A stretch of DNA of 64,000 nucleotides from Arabidopsis thaliana (taxonomy: Eukaryota; Streptophyta; Magnoliopsida; Brassicales; Brassicaceae): NCBI RefSeq assembly GCF_000001735.4, contig NC_003075.7, positions 6,573,001 through 6,637,000 of the forward strand, given 5' to 3'. Made by a program: the position numbers and the translations under genes. Shown piece by piece: positions 1 to 11,659 of this stretch (position 1 is the first letter of the stretch; each line of letters opens with the position of its first letter). A model generated the notes under the pieces. The model searched no databases. It had not been told where the DNA came from and saw only the letters and a list, made by a program, of their open reading frames with translations.

Positions 1-1312
1 AACGGTTTTTGGGACACCAAAACATATCTTCAAGACATCCGTAGCCGTAGATCTTTGGTTAGTGACTGAAAATTTATTAGACCACAACTTTATTTGTTTT
101 TGTGTTGATGACAATAAATTTGTCTTCGTTTTTTTTTTTTGCAGTCGAGGGACATGAATAGGTGCAATAATGAATTTTACTCAGAGGAAACAGAATTGAT
201 TTTGCAGAAGAAATTAGAGATTGCTATTAAACGAGAGAAAGCTCAAGCACTTGCTCTCTCTAATCAGGTTTTTATTCATTTATGTTATTTTTTACTTCTT
301 TTATTTTGGACATTAACAGTATTTAAAATCCATATTGTGAATTTTCTTTTGGGGGATAATTGGGAAAACAGTCTTTTAAAAAACAATTAAATATATCAAC
401 ATTAAGGAAATATGTAATTTTGTTTTCGTTTTAGGGATTAGGATTATTACGGTTAGTTTTAAGACTTATAATTGCTTGGGAATTTAAATTTATAATCTAG
501 AATTAATTTTTTAATCAATTTTTTTTTTTAATCTTGATAGAAATTTAACTAATTTTATATAAAAAAATATTGAATGTGGATAAATTGGGAAAACATTTTT
601 AAACTTTAGGATATTTAGGTTTAAGACATATGTACGATTTATTTCTTATATGTTTAGGAACTAAACACCAATATTTAGTTTAGATTTTACACTATTATGT
701 TAAAATAAAATTTCGACTATTATCATAGTTTCTATTTTTGGAACAATCTAGTTTAGAGATAAAGGATACTAATTTACTCTGTTTATGTGAAAGATTCGGA
801 GCCGGTCTTCCCGGAATCAATCAGCCGGCGATGATAGGGAGCTTCTAGAGAGAACACAATGGCTTGACCGATGGATGGCTACAAAGCAATGGGACGACAC
901 AATCACCAATTCCACAAACGTTAGAGATCCTATCAAGACTCTTGAGGCTGTAACAACTCATCATCATCAGAGATCATATCCAGCGACTCCACCGTCTTGC
1001 AGAGCTTCAAGATCCGTTATGGTGAGATCAGCTAGTCCAAGAATACCATGTTCGCCTTCCTCGATGCAGCCAAATTACATGTCGGCGACAGAGTCGGCTA
1101 AGGCTAAGGCAAGGACTCAGAGCACGCCACGGAGGAGACCAATGACAGCGAAGAAGCGGCTTTGTTATGCGGAGGAAGAGAGTTTGAGGAGTCCAAGCTT
1201 TAAGAGTTGTCTCTGGGGAGATCATGAATCCGATTATTCTTGTTGTTACGGTGATGGGTTCGCCGGGAAAATCTCACCTTGTTCTACCACTGAGCTCCGG
1301 TGGTTAAAGTGA
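1..1312 (+). CDS. IQD16: IQD family calmodulin-binding protein, 3' part (IQD16)
   Basis: Partial gene; its 5' end lies left of the window. I read coding exons 1-57, 145-267 and 794-1312, joined by GT-AG introns in phase 0, stop TGA at 1310-1312. The joined frame carries the conserved post-IQ region of plant IQD proteins: NGFWDTKTYLQDIRSR, then a basic helix ending KREKAQALAL, then LLERTQWLDRWMATKQWD, then a Ser/Pro/Arg-rich tail with TPSCRAS-like and SPRIPCSP blocks. The IQ67 calmodulin-binding motifs themselves should be upstream. Known of the family: IQD proteins bind calmodulin and act as scaffolds at microtubules, plasma membrane or nucleus. The neighbour is convergent, with 159 bp between the two stop codons. 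The symbol rests on remembered gene order; family assignment is firm. Confidence 0.85.
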
Positions 1313-1471
1313 GACTTTCTTGTTTTTCGTAATATTTACGATCATGGGATTTGTTTAGGGTCTATTTTTTCCTTGTGCCAAAAGGTTACTTAGATAACAA
1401 AGCTATAATTCTCCTTTAAACAACTTGACATCGATTCTTTAAGCCGTAGATCATCACAATCACATAATCTT

Positions 1472-3231
1472 TTAAAGGTATGTGTAAGATTTGGCTAGAG
1501 CAGAGACATGTTCTAAAGTGTAATGTCCAAGTCTACCAGTTCTATAGAGATTCAATATCTTAGAAGCAACTCTTAGATCAGCAAACTCACTTGCTTCTTC
1601 TGGAACCCTAAGAACCGATCTTAACGCAGCGAATTGCGTCTCTATAAGATTTCCCATGCTGATTTCGTCTTCTAAGTTTCCGTCAAATGCTGAAATTGTC
1701 TCGTACAGAACTCTTCGAACGTCGTACACTATAAAATCCTACAAATAAAGAAAAGAAAGGAATTTGATACAACTAACGAAAGACTACTGATTAGCAGATA
1801 ATGAATCCTATTGTCTTGTTCTGGTACCTGTGTATGATCTGTTGCGTATTGCCTCTTATGTTTGGCATCAGACTTGGAGCTCTCATCGGATAAACTTTCT
1901 GTTAAATCCTGAGATTTGCACAGTTTAGCCCATTTCTTGTATTCATGGCTCGAATTTAGTATCGTCAGAAATAACCGTGCTAGTTTGAGTTCCCCAACTA
2001 TATCATCCGGGATAGCTCCTGCATTAGGTAACCCACCCAATAAGCTCTCTGCGCTATCCGGGAATGAGAATAGAGAAATAAAACCTTAACGGGTATATAA
2101 TCATTCTGTTTGTGTTTAGTGCTGATCAAACCTGTTAACGCTAACTTTGCGCAGATCTCAGCGTCATACAGATTAGGAGGAAAAATTCCAGGCGTGTCCA
2201 GTACATAGACATTGGGATGGCTACCGATCTGAAAACAAATGAATTCTCTTAACCTTACTAATACTAATAGCAGCATAAGTGAACACATGCAAGTATCATG
2301 ACCGCAATAATAAGCATACAGAGGAACTGAATATCCTTGGAGCGCGTGAGAAATCTACTAACAGCGACATAATCTCAAGTATTCTGGTAAACGAAAGGAA
2401 CAAACCTTCAAGCTCATAATGTCTTTAGTATCTCCAGGCTGGGAGCTAACTGTTGTATGCTTTAGCTTACCTTTCTCTGTTAAAATCGATCATGAAAAAC
2501 TGAAAATCCCGCAAAAGCAACAATACTTGATGAAATAGGAGTTACCTGCAGCACTAATCCTTCCGATATGATGAAGAGAATTTGAAAGAGCGGACTTTCC
2601 TACATTAGGAATCCCAAGAAGCATCATAGTAGTAGTATGACCAGAATGACCAGCCTTATGCAATTCCCTAACTTGACTCTGCAAAAAGTTCAGTAACTGA
2701 ACAAAGAAAAAGTCTTCTTAAGTTTCTTTCGCCATAAAGAAGAAAGAACCGAAAGATGAAAATCGAGACGACTATCGGATAAAATGTTACTTGCTTGACA
2801 CAATCTTTGTTATGTGAATTCACTGCATACGAAAGATAGTTTCTCTCTTCAAAGTAATCTATACACTTCTTCAACTCCAAAGGATCCGCGAGTTCCATTT
2901 TGTTCAACACAATGATTCGTTTTGACGGTAAAGGCGAAAACTTTCTCAACAACTCATACTCAGAAGACAACGGAATCTACACAGAAAAGAGAAAAAAAAA
3001 AAACTTAGCTTCGTTCTCTGAGGCAATTAATCGAACACTTGGAGGACAAAGAAAACGAACACGAGCGTCTCGAATCTCAAGTACGAAATCGACCAAAGGA
3101 ATACGTTCGGAGATTGCTCTAACTGCTGCGGCCATGTGAGGTCCGTACCATCTCCGGTTAGGGTTTCTCGACGCCTTGATCACGGCGTCTCCGATTTCCC
3201 TCGCAATCTTCCAGGTTTTAGCCGTTGCCAT
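1472..3231 (-). CDS. Circularly permuted YlqF/MTG1-type GTPase, likely organellar ribosome assembly
   Basis: Seven exons on the minus strand: 3231-3061, 2976-2791, 2678-2546, 2476-2406, 2228-2085, 2046-1828, 1738-1472. All introns fit GT-AG and the frame stays open, giving about 396 residues. The G motifs come in permuted order, typical of YlqF/YawG GTPases: G4 NKME at about residue 82, then the P-loop GIPNVGKSA at about 141, then G3 DTPG at about 198. EIRDAR followed by IPLSS, split by intron 1, matches the family and fixes that junction. Such proteins bind GTP and assist late large-subunit ribosome assembly; MTG1-like members act in mitochondria. The short basic N-terminus could be a targeting sequence, but this is not clear. 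The acceptor of exon 6 has an alternative two bases upstream that would break the frame. Confidence 0.88.
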
Positions 3232-3261
3232 TTTTCAACATAAACATCCGCGCGTTGAAGC

Positions 3262-3300
3262 CTAAATAAAGCCCATTTAGCTCCATTGGGCCCTTTAATG
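3262..3300. promoter_or_regulatory. GCCCA/TGGGCC elements upstream of the GTPase start
   Basis: Just upstream of the GTPase start codon lie AGCCCA at about 3270 and TGGGCCC at 3287-3293. A telo-box-like TTAGGGTTT sits inside the first exon near 3160. TGGGCC/GCCCA (site II) and telo-boxes are known promoter elements of plant translation and ribosome-assembly genes, bound by TCP-type factors. The fit with a ribosome GTPase is an inference from position and motif only. Confidence 0.45.
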
Positions 3301-4300
3301 CTTTAAACATAAAGCCTCATCCCATCGAAAATACGAGGAGAGAATCTTAAGATTTTTTTTTTTTTTTGTATAAAATAAAATAGAATTGTCACTAAGCTAG
3401 TATTAAAAAGTAAAAAGTAAAATTGGTAAAACGTATCGTATTTTAACATGGTGAAAAAGTAGATGAAATAGTTTTATTTTAAGAAATTTTTTATGAACAC
3501 AATATTATATTTTTTAAAAATTATATACATAATATTTATATGTTTTGATCTATATATGTGGATAAACATGAAGCCATTTAAGGAAGATTTATATTTCTTT
3601 AATCTAGAAAATTTCAAAATCATATTTAGAACCGTGTAAATCATTTTAAGATTTGTCTACACGTCTTAAGGTATACCACGCCTCATTTGATTAGGCGGAA
3701 CAAAATCAAATCACAACGGCTATATTATGATGATTTTGAACGCCTTTTAAAGACGCTCCTTCCCAAAACTATAAAGATACAAGAAGTTTTGAGATTTTCC
3801 TTATTCGGTCAAATTTATCATTTTCGGTCAAATTTATCATTTAGTTAGCCAACGGCTCTTTTAATTTAATGACTGTGATTTCTTTACTTCTTTAGAGCAT
3901 ATGACCGTTTGTATGAGCCTCTATATAAGCTCATCTTAGTTTGTATCTTTATTCGAGTCATTCAAGTTAAGTAATAGAAAGTGTGTTTTTCTTTTAAAGA
4001 TGTGTAATCTCTTGAAGTCTATTAGTTCAATCTATTGGTATGACTCTAATAGTCTTGTTTGATTGCGTTTCTATATATTTTGTGAGATTCAAACATTTTG
4101 GTTTGATCAGTATTGTTGTGGATTCAACGACAAAACTCCATCATTCATCGTTACTATCGTTCTATCATACCATTCAAGCTGTAGACTTTGAAATAGAGAA
4201 GCGTAAACCGAAGGCGGATACTGAGGTTAGTATTACTAACTATAATCATCATAAAAATAAATTGATTATTAGATCGAAAAATACATTTTTGTTATTTATC
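3301..4300. other. AT-rich intergenic stretch without a recognisable gene
   Basis: AT-rich sequence between the GTPase promoter and the repeat block. It contains a direct duplication of TCGGTCAAATTTATCAT at about 3806-3842. The longest open frame here (4040-4303) has no recognisable domain and I do not call it a gene. The stretch at 3880-4030 has a TATA-like segment (CTCTATATAAGCTC at about 3919) followed by sequence that could be a transcribed leader, but no coding exon follows. Confidence 0.4.
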
Positions 4301-4309
4301 TAAATTTTT

Positions 4310-4440
4310 TTAATCACCTCAACATTAACCAATAGTTCATTGCAAATTTGTCCCAATATGTCACTCAATGTTTGTTCCAACAATATTATCACTTTAACTT
4401 AACACATTATTAATTATCAAATAAATAACAGCTTGTCTAG
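4310..4440 (+). repeat. Inverted partner of a repeat at 27.87-28.04 kb
   Basis: Read on the plus strand this piece (CACCTCAACATTAACCAATA, later CAAATAAATAACAGCTTG and TAGTTGTAAATGTAAAT) matches the reverse complement of 28035-27870 with scattered changes and small indels. The match was found by eye. I recognise no coding content, so this is probably part of an older duplicated or transposed segment. Confidence 0.6.
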
Positions 4441-4589
4441 TTGTAAATGTAAATAGCCTTCATACATTTTATATCTATGAATTTATTTATAAAACCTTTT
4501 GACTAAAACTCTATATTATAATGAGATTCAAAGATATAAATTTAACAAAATACTTTGAGAAACTTTTGACACATATCATTTTCAATCTA

Positions 4590-4745
4590 AGAATATTGAG
4601 AGAGATAGAAAAGGGAAAACTCACAAGATAAACTTTCCTCTTCGATCAGTGATTTTGATTTAGAGAAGATAAAAAGACAGAAATAAAATTGTTATGTCAC
4701 GATTCAATTGATAAGTACCTATGTATATATAATAGAACCAAACAT
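4590..4745 (-). repeat. Orphan copy of the F-box gene 5' leader (minus orientation)
   Basis: The sequence from GAGAGATAGAAAAGGG through CTCACAAGATAAACTTTCC and GATTTAGAGAAGATAAAAAG to TATATATAATAGAACCAAA resembles the promoter-leader sequence upstream of F-box copies B (about 21880-22030) and C (about 26740-26890), same orientation. No F-box coding sequence follows it. The core is a short conserved reading start (GAGAGGAAAGCTT on the sense strand) followed by a donor-like TGTGAGT. Confidence 0.65.
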
Positions 4746-4904
4746 TATTACTTAATTGTTATTAGATAACTCAACGTTAAAATTATTAATTATGACCAGA
4801 GTCTGAAACATAGTCCAACCCAACACTTTTTTTTTTGTTTTTTTTTGGACTGGGCTAGGCTTCGGACTTTAGCTCTTATTGACACTATACAACAAATTAA
4901 AAAG

Positions 4905-5600
4905 TGGTGTTTGGTTATTTTATATAGAGATATCAATGGTGAGAACATTTTTATTTTTGTCTTTTTACTTTTTTGAAATTGGAATGACTGATTGAAGAGG
5001 AAAGCTTGTCATGTGAGTTATCCCCTTTCTATATCTCTCTCTCATAATTGTCTTAGATCAAAAATGATATATCAAAGTTTCAAAAATATTATATTAGATT
5101 TAGGACTGGCCCAAACAATTTTCATGTCTATAGCAAAAAAGAATAATAAGTCAACTAACAAACAAAACTTAAATGAAAAATCCAAGTAGGAGAGGCCAAG
5201 TGGCTAACCCAAAAAAAAACGGACGAGCAAGCGTGTGGGATGGAGAAAATGACCACGAATCGTATCACCTAACACTTGTAGGCTTCCTCCACGAGATCCC
5301 TTCTAAAAAGAATTGTCATAAGAAAACAAAAACTTCTTTCTCTGATGATATGTGGGATGTACAGAGTCGAGTGGTTGTCCCTCCTATTCTGAGGACACCT
5401 ACAAAGATTAGGTTGAATCTGAATGTGTTTTCAAATTTTAGTTTCACAAATTTGGATTCTAGGGAAATCAAAAGATTAAGGGATTCTAAGAACAATCAAC
5501 GATTGTTTTTCTTTTTGTTTTCATAATCGTTTCTTTGGCTTTTTTTTTAATCAAATGTGAGGAGTTAATTAGATTTTTCTATTTCTCTTTTATGTTTGAA
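4905..5600 (+). repeat. Orphan copy of the F-box gene 5' leader (plus orientation)
   Basis: This segment runs parallel to 8760-9150, the leader of F-box copy A. It has GAAGAGGAAAGCTTGTCATG and the donor-like TGTGAGTTAT at 5010-5022. At 5440-5550 it has CAAATTTGGATTCTAGGGA, AACAATCAACGATTGT and TCATAATCGTTTCTTTGG, which correspond to 9020-9135. It carries an extra insert relative to copy A and no F-box coding region. The open frame at 5173-5526 inside it has no domain and is probably chance. Confidence 0.65.
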
Positions 5601-8600
5601 TTGGTTGTTACAAATATGCGTCAGTAGAATATTTAAATTTTACTTGTTATACATTTACTTGTAATGCGTCAGTGAAAATTACTTGTAATTCATCGTGGTG
5701 TTAGCCTTAGTTATACATTTACCTTTATGGTTTACTTCAATAGTTTTAGTTCAGTGTATTGATATCTCCTAAATCTTAATATAAATTTTTCTTCTTAATT
5801 TTGTCTGATATAGTTGAGTAGAATATGGGATGTAATGATTTGATTGTTGGCGATGTGTGCGTTCATTGTCGAGAAAATGCCTCAGATATTATCCAGTTAC
5901 AAGAAAGGCTGTTAGTCAGAAGAATCATTGTCTTTGCATCGGCCCTTGTCCGGATGATAGGCCTCATAAACGATTCGAAATGTTAAACTCTTCAAAAAAT
6001 GTAAAAGAACAAATCCTAAGTTGAATGTATTTCTAAAAACTTCAAAAATCATAATATTTCTAAAAAACTATTTTGCTTTGATTATAATAAAATTTCTAGA
6101 ACACAAATTTTCCAGAAATATTTTTGTTGTTGATGTGGTGACCCATAATTTCTGGTTTTCTTTTTTCCTCTATAAACCTTTTTCTTTTTCTAGTTTTGGT
6201 ATGTGTGGAACTTTACCTTTTTGTGTATATTTAAGGATTGATTAGTTCTTCTGCTATCATCTGCAAATGATATGGTTGCGGGCAATCGCAATTGTTAACG
6301 TTTAAAATAATCGTAAAAAACATTTTAAACCCTTCGGGACCACTCTAAAACTTTTGAAATCGTGTTTGCAGTTGCAGGTGGTAGCGGTTGAAATAAAATA
6401 AAATTATCCAAACCGTTTATTCATTAATATAAAATACACAAACAACCTATATTTTAAAAAAACAGTATCAAACCCTATATAATATTAACATTAATTCTCA
6501 AAATCCTAATATTTTTCTCTATCAAAATCATATAGTCAACTCATAAGAATGACAAAATACTAACTAAGTATTGTAATAATAATATTAATCCGAAAGTTTT
6601 AAGTGATTCAAAACATATTTTTTTGTTGTAATTTTGTCATATTACTTGATGATGGTTTTTTATGAACCAAATGTATGAAGTAATAAACATTTAGCTTAAC
6701 AATTTATTTATTTTGAATAATTGTGTAAACTTTTATATATGGTTTTTATTATAAATTATATTATATTATTTTATATTTGATCATATAATATAATTTATAA
6801 TAAAAACCATATATATATATATATTAAAAATTACAATACAAAATCGTAAGCCAAATCGTTTGATTGGTCTTCAACAATTTGTTTATGCTATCATATTTTA
6901 GGACAAATTGGCTATAATTTCATATTTTTTAATGTTTTATGTTATAAATAACTAAATCGCCTAAACCGCTTAAATTGCTTAAACTTCGAATAAGCTTTCT
7001 TGATACTAGGCACTGGATCACCGCCTGCATAACGCTTTGCTCTTTCTTTCTTCAACATTGTCTATAACTAAAAGATTTACATTGTGTCGTTGTTCAACAT
7101 AAATCTTTTGGTCCTATGAGTTTTTTATACCTTTTATCTAACTATGAATCTCACACTATGAAACATGGAACTGGACATAGTAGAGAAGGAGAAGGATAAA
7201 TTCATCAGTGACTTCTTAAACGAAAATTAGCAAAAGTAAAAGTCAAAGCTACTTAGGAGCTCAAGTGGTGAGAAGAAGTGGGGTTTGTTCATCGCCGAGA
7301 AACTGTTATGGCATTTTTATAATGGAACCATTTGAAAATAAATTAGGGTATGTATATATATATCATTAATTGTGACATTTGTAACCCGATTGATCGAGTT
7401 TGACATAAAACAGCTCGAACTTTTCATTATTGAACAAAAAAACAGTGACCCAAACTGATTGTGGTAATCCACTTGGCCATAGCGGAGACTTGTCTTGTTT
7501 TTGACCTAAATACTATCTCCTGTTTTTTTAAAAAAGGAAATTAGAAAAGCAACAAAGAAGTGATTGTGGAATCATTTAAACTTAGAGAGAGTTGGTTTTC
7601 GAGAAGGACAAGACCTTGATTTGAAGTTTGAGGGTATCATTGACAAGGAAACCTTTGAAACCCCATCCAGTTTTTGTTACATTTGGCCATCCCCGCACTA
7701 TAAGAACAAAACAAAAGTTAAGTTTAACAATTTGTATGTTTCAAATAAGCCTAAATAATTTAGTAGTAGACGATGAAAAGGAGATATCAAACCAAGACAC
7801 CAACCTTGTTTCTCCACAAAGGTAGATCGGCTCTTGTCAATCACTCGTAACTTGGCTTTCACGTAACCCTTTTCATTTGACTCACTCAACAAAAGAGTGA
7901 CAACGAATCACCGATTCCTGATCTAACTCCATTTGGATACACTTTCGATACCCTACACAAGTAGTACACACCCTTCACATTAAACCCAATGTGAGCCCTC
8001 ATGGTGAAGTAGAGGGTCTAACATTAAACCTATTTTTTTAAAACTCGAAAATAAAAATTTATTTTGAAAAGACAATTTTACAATTCACATAATTAAGGGT
8101 ATAATAGGTTTTCAATTAATATAAATCATAGATGGAAAATTCTAATAAACATATATATATATATATATATGGACAAATCATAAACAAAATATATTTTATT
8201 TTCAATTTTCTCAAAAAATATACACAAAAGAAGGAATACATAGACCAAATATAAAAAAGAGGAAAACTACAGACTAAATACAAAAAAAAGATATATACAG
8301 ACCAATTGCCAAAAAAGAAGAAGAAAAAAGAAGACCAAATACATATCCATTGCTTGACTAGAGGACAGATATTAGCTTTCTCATTCACATTCATACTTTA
8401 GATTCGTGCTAATTACTATATAAAATTCGGTGAATTGCATTTTTCTCCACAACTAGAAAACAATTAGGGGTATCAAAATGGGTCGAGATTCATGGGTCAA
8501 CTCAACTCAACTCAACCCATGAACCTTAATGAATTGAAAATTTTGACTCAAATGAATTGATAGATCAAATGAGTTATTGGGTCAATTGGTTTGATGAATA

Positions 8601-8759
8601 TATTTACATTTTGGATAGTATTTGTTGGGGGTTTACAAAAAAAAGAAAAAAGGATAGTATTTGTTGGGTAATTTCGGGTATGGTATTAAACCCAAACTGA
8701 ATCAAACCCGATCTAAACCGAACCAGAATGGGTCCATCTCTATTTGGTTCTAGTATATA
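5601..8759. other. AT-rich intergenic block with inverted repeat and TA microsatellite
   Basis: No gene could be supported in this 3.2-kb stretch. It contains a 32-bp perfect inverted repeat at 6735-6814 (own entry) and a (TA)n run at about 8150-8171. Small open frames at 6021-6245, 7564-7825 and 8116-8394 are low-complexity, show no domain, and lie in AT-rich DNA, so I treat them as chance. Confidence 0.4.
6735..6814. repeat. Perfect inverted repeat, 32-bp arms, 16-bp loop
   Basis: The left arm, 6735-6766, begins ATATATGGTTTTTATTATAA. The right arm, 6783-6814, is its exact reverse complement. The loop is about 16 bp. It may be the centre or the remains of a foldback/MITE element. No flanking target duplication could be fixed. 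Confidence 0.75.
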
Positions 8760-9534
8760 GAGCCATAGAGGTGTCGATTGTGTGACAACATTTTCACTTC
8801 TGCCCTTAAATCAAAATGACAACTTCGAGAGGAAAGCTTATCTTGTGAGTAATCACATCTCCATCTCTCTCTTAATCTCTCTCAAAGTATTTCTTATATT
8901 GTAATCTTTGAATCACATAATATCTATATGATTTGAAGGATCTAGGGATTTCAGAAGATCCAGAATACTTAAGTTTTTTTTTTCTTTCGTAATCGTTTCT
9001 TTGGATTTTCAAAATTTAGTTCCACAATTTTGGAATCTAGAGAAATCAGAAGATCTACGGACTCTAAGACCAATCAACGATTGTGTAGGGTTTTGTTTTT
9101 CTTTTTGTTTTCTTAATCGTTTCTTTGGTTTTGTCTGAATTGGCTATCACAATTTTGCGTAAGGAGAAAATATAGGGAACTCAGAAAATTTAGGGATTGG
9201 TTTTTTTTTGTTTAACCACAATAATATTTTGTTTTCTGATAAGTATTATCATATTAAATGTAGAACCTAGCATAATTTATTGATCTGATGCATCTTAGTG
9301 GAGTTCGTGGCCAATGACTACCTTAAATATTTATAACTTCAACTATGAAATAATAATTAGGGTTTCAAAGACTAATGTTTTCTGAGCTTTCTTGAGACAA
9401 TTTTTAATCTCATGGGTCATGGTTTTGTATATATTTCATGTCTTACGGCTCCAAAAACAAACCCATATATAAGTTAATTTTATGTTCGAAATCTATATTT
9501 ATGTAGGTCAAACGAAGATGTCAGTAACAATGGG
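8760..9534 (+). promoter_or_regulatory. 5' leader and promoter region of F-box copy A
   Basis: This region is shared with the 5' flanks of copies B and C. It has a short reading start with GAGAGGAAAGCTTATC, a donor-like TGTGAGTAATC at about 8845, pyrimidine-rich sequence, then conserved blocks such as GTTCGTGGCCAATGACTACC at about 9304 and TGAGACAATTTTTAATCTC at about 9391. I infer a transcribed leader with an intron, but the splice sites are not certain. The upstream part near 8660-8750 is rich in GGGT/ACCC-like repeats also seen upstream of B and C. Confidence 0.5.
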
Positions 9535-10488
9535 ATGGAGAAGAAGGCTCTCACTACTGCTGAATCAGTTCGGGTTGTGGAAAAGCATCCATGGGTTATC
9601 ACCTTTCCGAACCATGAAGACTTGACTTTTCTCTTCGATCCATTGGAACGGAAGAGGTACACACTGAATTTACCCGAGTTAGTTGGAACCGATGTTTGTT
9701 ACTCGAAAGACGGATGGTTGCTTATGCGAAGATCCAGTTTAGTGGACATGTTCTTCTTCAACCCGTATACTAGGGAGCTTATAAACTTGCCAAAGTGTGA
9801 GTTGGCCTTTCAAGCGATTGCTTTCTCTTCGGCCCCTACATCAGGTACTTGTGTGGTGTTAGCGTTAAGACCTTTTACAAGATATATCATCCGTATAAGC
9901 ATTTGCTATCCTGGAGCAACTGAGTGGATTACTCAAGAATTTTCATGCTCTCTTAGATTTGACCCATACATGCATAGCAACCTTGTCTATGCCAACGATC
10001 ACTTCTATTGTTTTAGCTCAGGAGGTGTTTTAGTTGACTTTGATGTAGCTTCCCGCACAATGAGTGAACAAGCATGGAATGAACATAGATGCGCTTATAT
10101 GCGTAATGATAATGCAGAATGGTTTAATCTTCCGAAGAGAATTTACTTGGCTGAGCAGAAAGGAGAGCTCTTTCTCATGTATACATGTAGCAGCGAGATA
10201 CCGATGGTGTATAAACTTGTCTCCTCAAATTGGGAGGAGATAAATAGTACTACTCTTGACGGCGTGACAATCTTTGCAAGTATGTATTCCTCGGAGACGA
10301 GATTGGATGTTCTTGGGATGAGGAACAGTGTGTACTTCCCAAAGTATGGTTTAGATTGCAAGGGATGTGTATCCTACTCGTTTGATGAAGCCAGGTACTA
10401 TCCGCGTAAGCAGCTTCCAAAACCAACAATATGGCAAATGCAGAAAGAACTTTGCCCTCTTAGGAGTCTGGATCGAGCCACCGTCTAA
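9535..10488 (+). pseudogene. F-box/DUF295-like gene copy A, F-box lost and C-terminus frameshifted
   Basis: The open frame of 317 residues starts MEKKALTTAESVRV and continues with the C-terminal beta-rich domain seen in plant F-box/DUF295 proteins (WLLMRRSSLVDMFFFNPYTR, VYKLVSSNW). Compared with copy B it lacks exactly 33 codons encoding the F-box (MSYLGLKDNIRASAVCRAW and flanks). The gap lies between two GCTGA repeats, so the frame is kept. At the 3' end two T bases are missing relative to copy C near 10469, so the protein ends SLDRATV instead of SLWIEPPS plus a short tail. Without an F-box it should not bind SKP1, so any product would be atypical. It may still be transcribed. Probably a decaying member rather than a working SCF subunit. 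Confidence 0.7.
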
Positions 10489-10860
10489 GGACATCTTAGA
10501 TGTGATGAAATGATAAGCAAATGGATGATGGTAAAGGTAAGTGAAGCTAGCTTTGAGTTTTCCTATTTTATTTGATATATGTATTTGATCATAGCATGTG
10601 TGAAACTTATGGCGACTTTAAGATTCAGTACTGTTAAGCTTTATGTTTTAGCTTTCAAAGTCTTTGTATGTGAATGATTTGAGGCTATGTAAACAGTTTT
10701 ATTGTTTAACTTCCATAGTCTTTTGCATGTGATTGAATTTTCATATCATTCAAACCGTAATTCTAGCCAAAACCTTTAACATGAAGATATACCCTTTTTG
10801 TGACATACTAATGCTAATTTTATTAATCCTATTGAGAATTTAATTTTCATAAGAATAAAA
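10489..10860 (+). repeat. 3' flank of F-box copy A, shared with copies B and C
   Basis: Reads GCTTTATGTTTTAGCTTTCA, later TTTTGCATGTGATTGAATTT and ACCCTTTTTGTGACATACTA. The reverse complement is found at 24549-24860 and a more diverged copy at 24244-24548 (behind copy C), and again at 15066-15345 (behind copy B). It likely includes the 3' untranslated region. It ends about where the flanks of A and C stop matching. Confidence 0.7.
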
Positions 10861-11183
10861 TAAAATTAAAGATCATACCCAAAAAAAAAAAGTAATCACA
10901 ACAACAAAATTTCTCTTTTAATTTTCTCTGATTCAAAACCCTAGCCGTCGTCTGAGCATGGACAAGTTTGTACTATCATGTTCCTCCTTTCTTCATCGAC
11001 CATCAATAATATGAACTGCAGATTAGGGAAGGAGGTCGCAGATGGAAACGAAAGAAGGATATGAAGAAAGAAAAACGATCGAGAGCTACATATGTTCTTG
11101 AAGAGGTTATGATTTACAGTTTCTAAACCCTAGATCTCCTCATGATTTATTAGTATGACATATATATATATATATATAACTTA

Positions 11184-11450
11184 ATACTTCTTCTGTTTTA
11201 TATTAGTTGTAGTTTAAGATATTTACACACATATTAAGAAATCATAAAAATCTCATTTAATCTACTTTTTTATATAAAAAATATCATTAATTATAACCAA
11301 TTCAACCAATAAAAAATATATGATTAAATACAATTGGTTAAAAAGTATTAAATATATTTATTATTTGTATATAAAGTTGAAAACAATTTGAAAAAGAAAT
11401 AAAAACCCTTAAACTACATTTATATAGAAACAGATTTTAATGATAAAAAA
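11184..11450 (+). repeat. MITE-like repeat, partner of 22580-22835
   Basis: This AT-rich piece begins ACTTCTTCTGTTTTATATTA and includes GTTGTAGTTTAAGAT and AATTATAACCAATTCAACC. An inverted, diverged copy lies at 22580-22835 (GGAGTATT end there). The ACTCC-type end and internal GTAGTTT block resemble the short non-coding elements common in plant genomes. The family was not identified. Confidence 0.5.
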
Positions 11451-11659
11451 GATTTCTTCCTTTTTATTATTTCCTTTTCTCTTTATGTTTGTGTTTACGT
11501 TTTCTTATAAATAGAGATTGTTTTCTTCTTAGAAGAGGCATCCGAAATAACTTGTTCTCGTTGAAGTTTACTTTCTTACGTTTTTTTTTCTTCTGTTCTC
11601 TTTCAGTTCTATAAAGAGGCTTATTACTTGAAGTTTGATTCTTGGTCTGTGGTTGTATT

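Noticed and set aside
875..1312. Separate small gene starting at ATG 875
   Set aside because: The same frame continues upstream without a stop into exon 794-1312 of IQD16, and the conserved TQWLDRWM lies before this ATG.
4040..4303. Small secreted protein gene
   Set aside because: No family likeness, low-complexity AT-rich codons, no clear promoter or terminator; chance frame.
8150..8171. Regulatory site at the (TA)n run
   Set aside because: Plain microsatellite; no flanking features to suggest a function.
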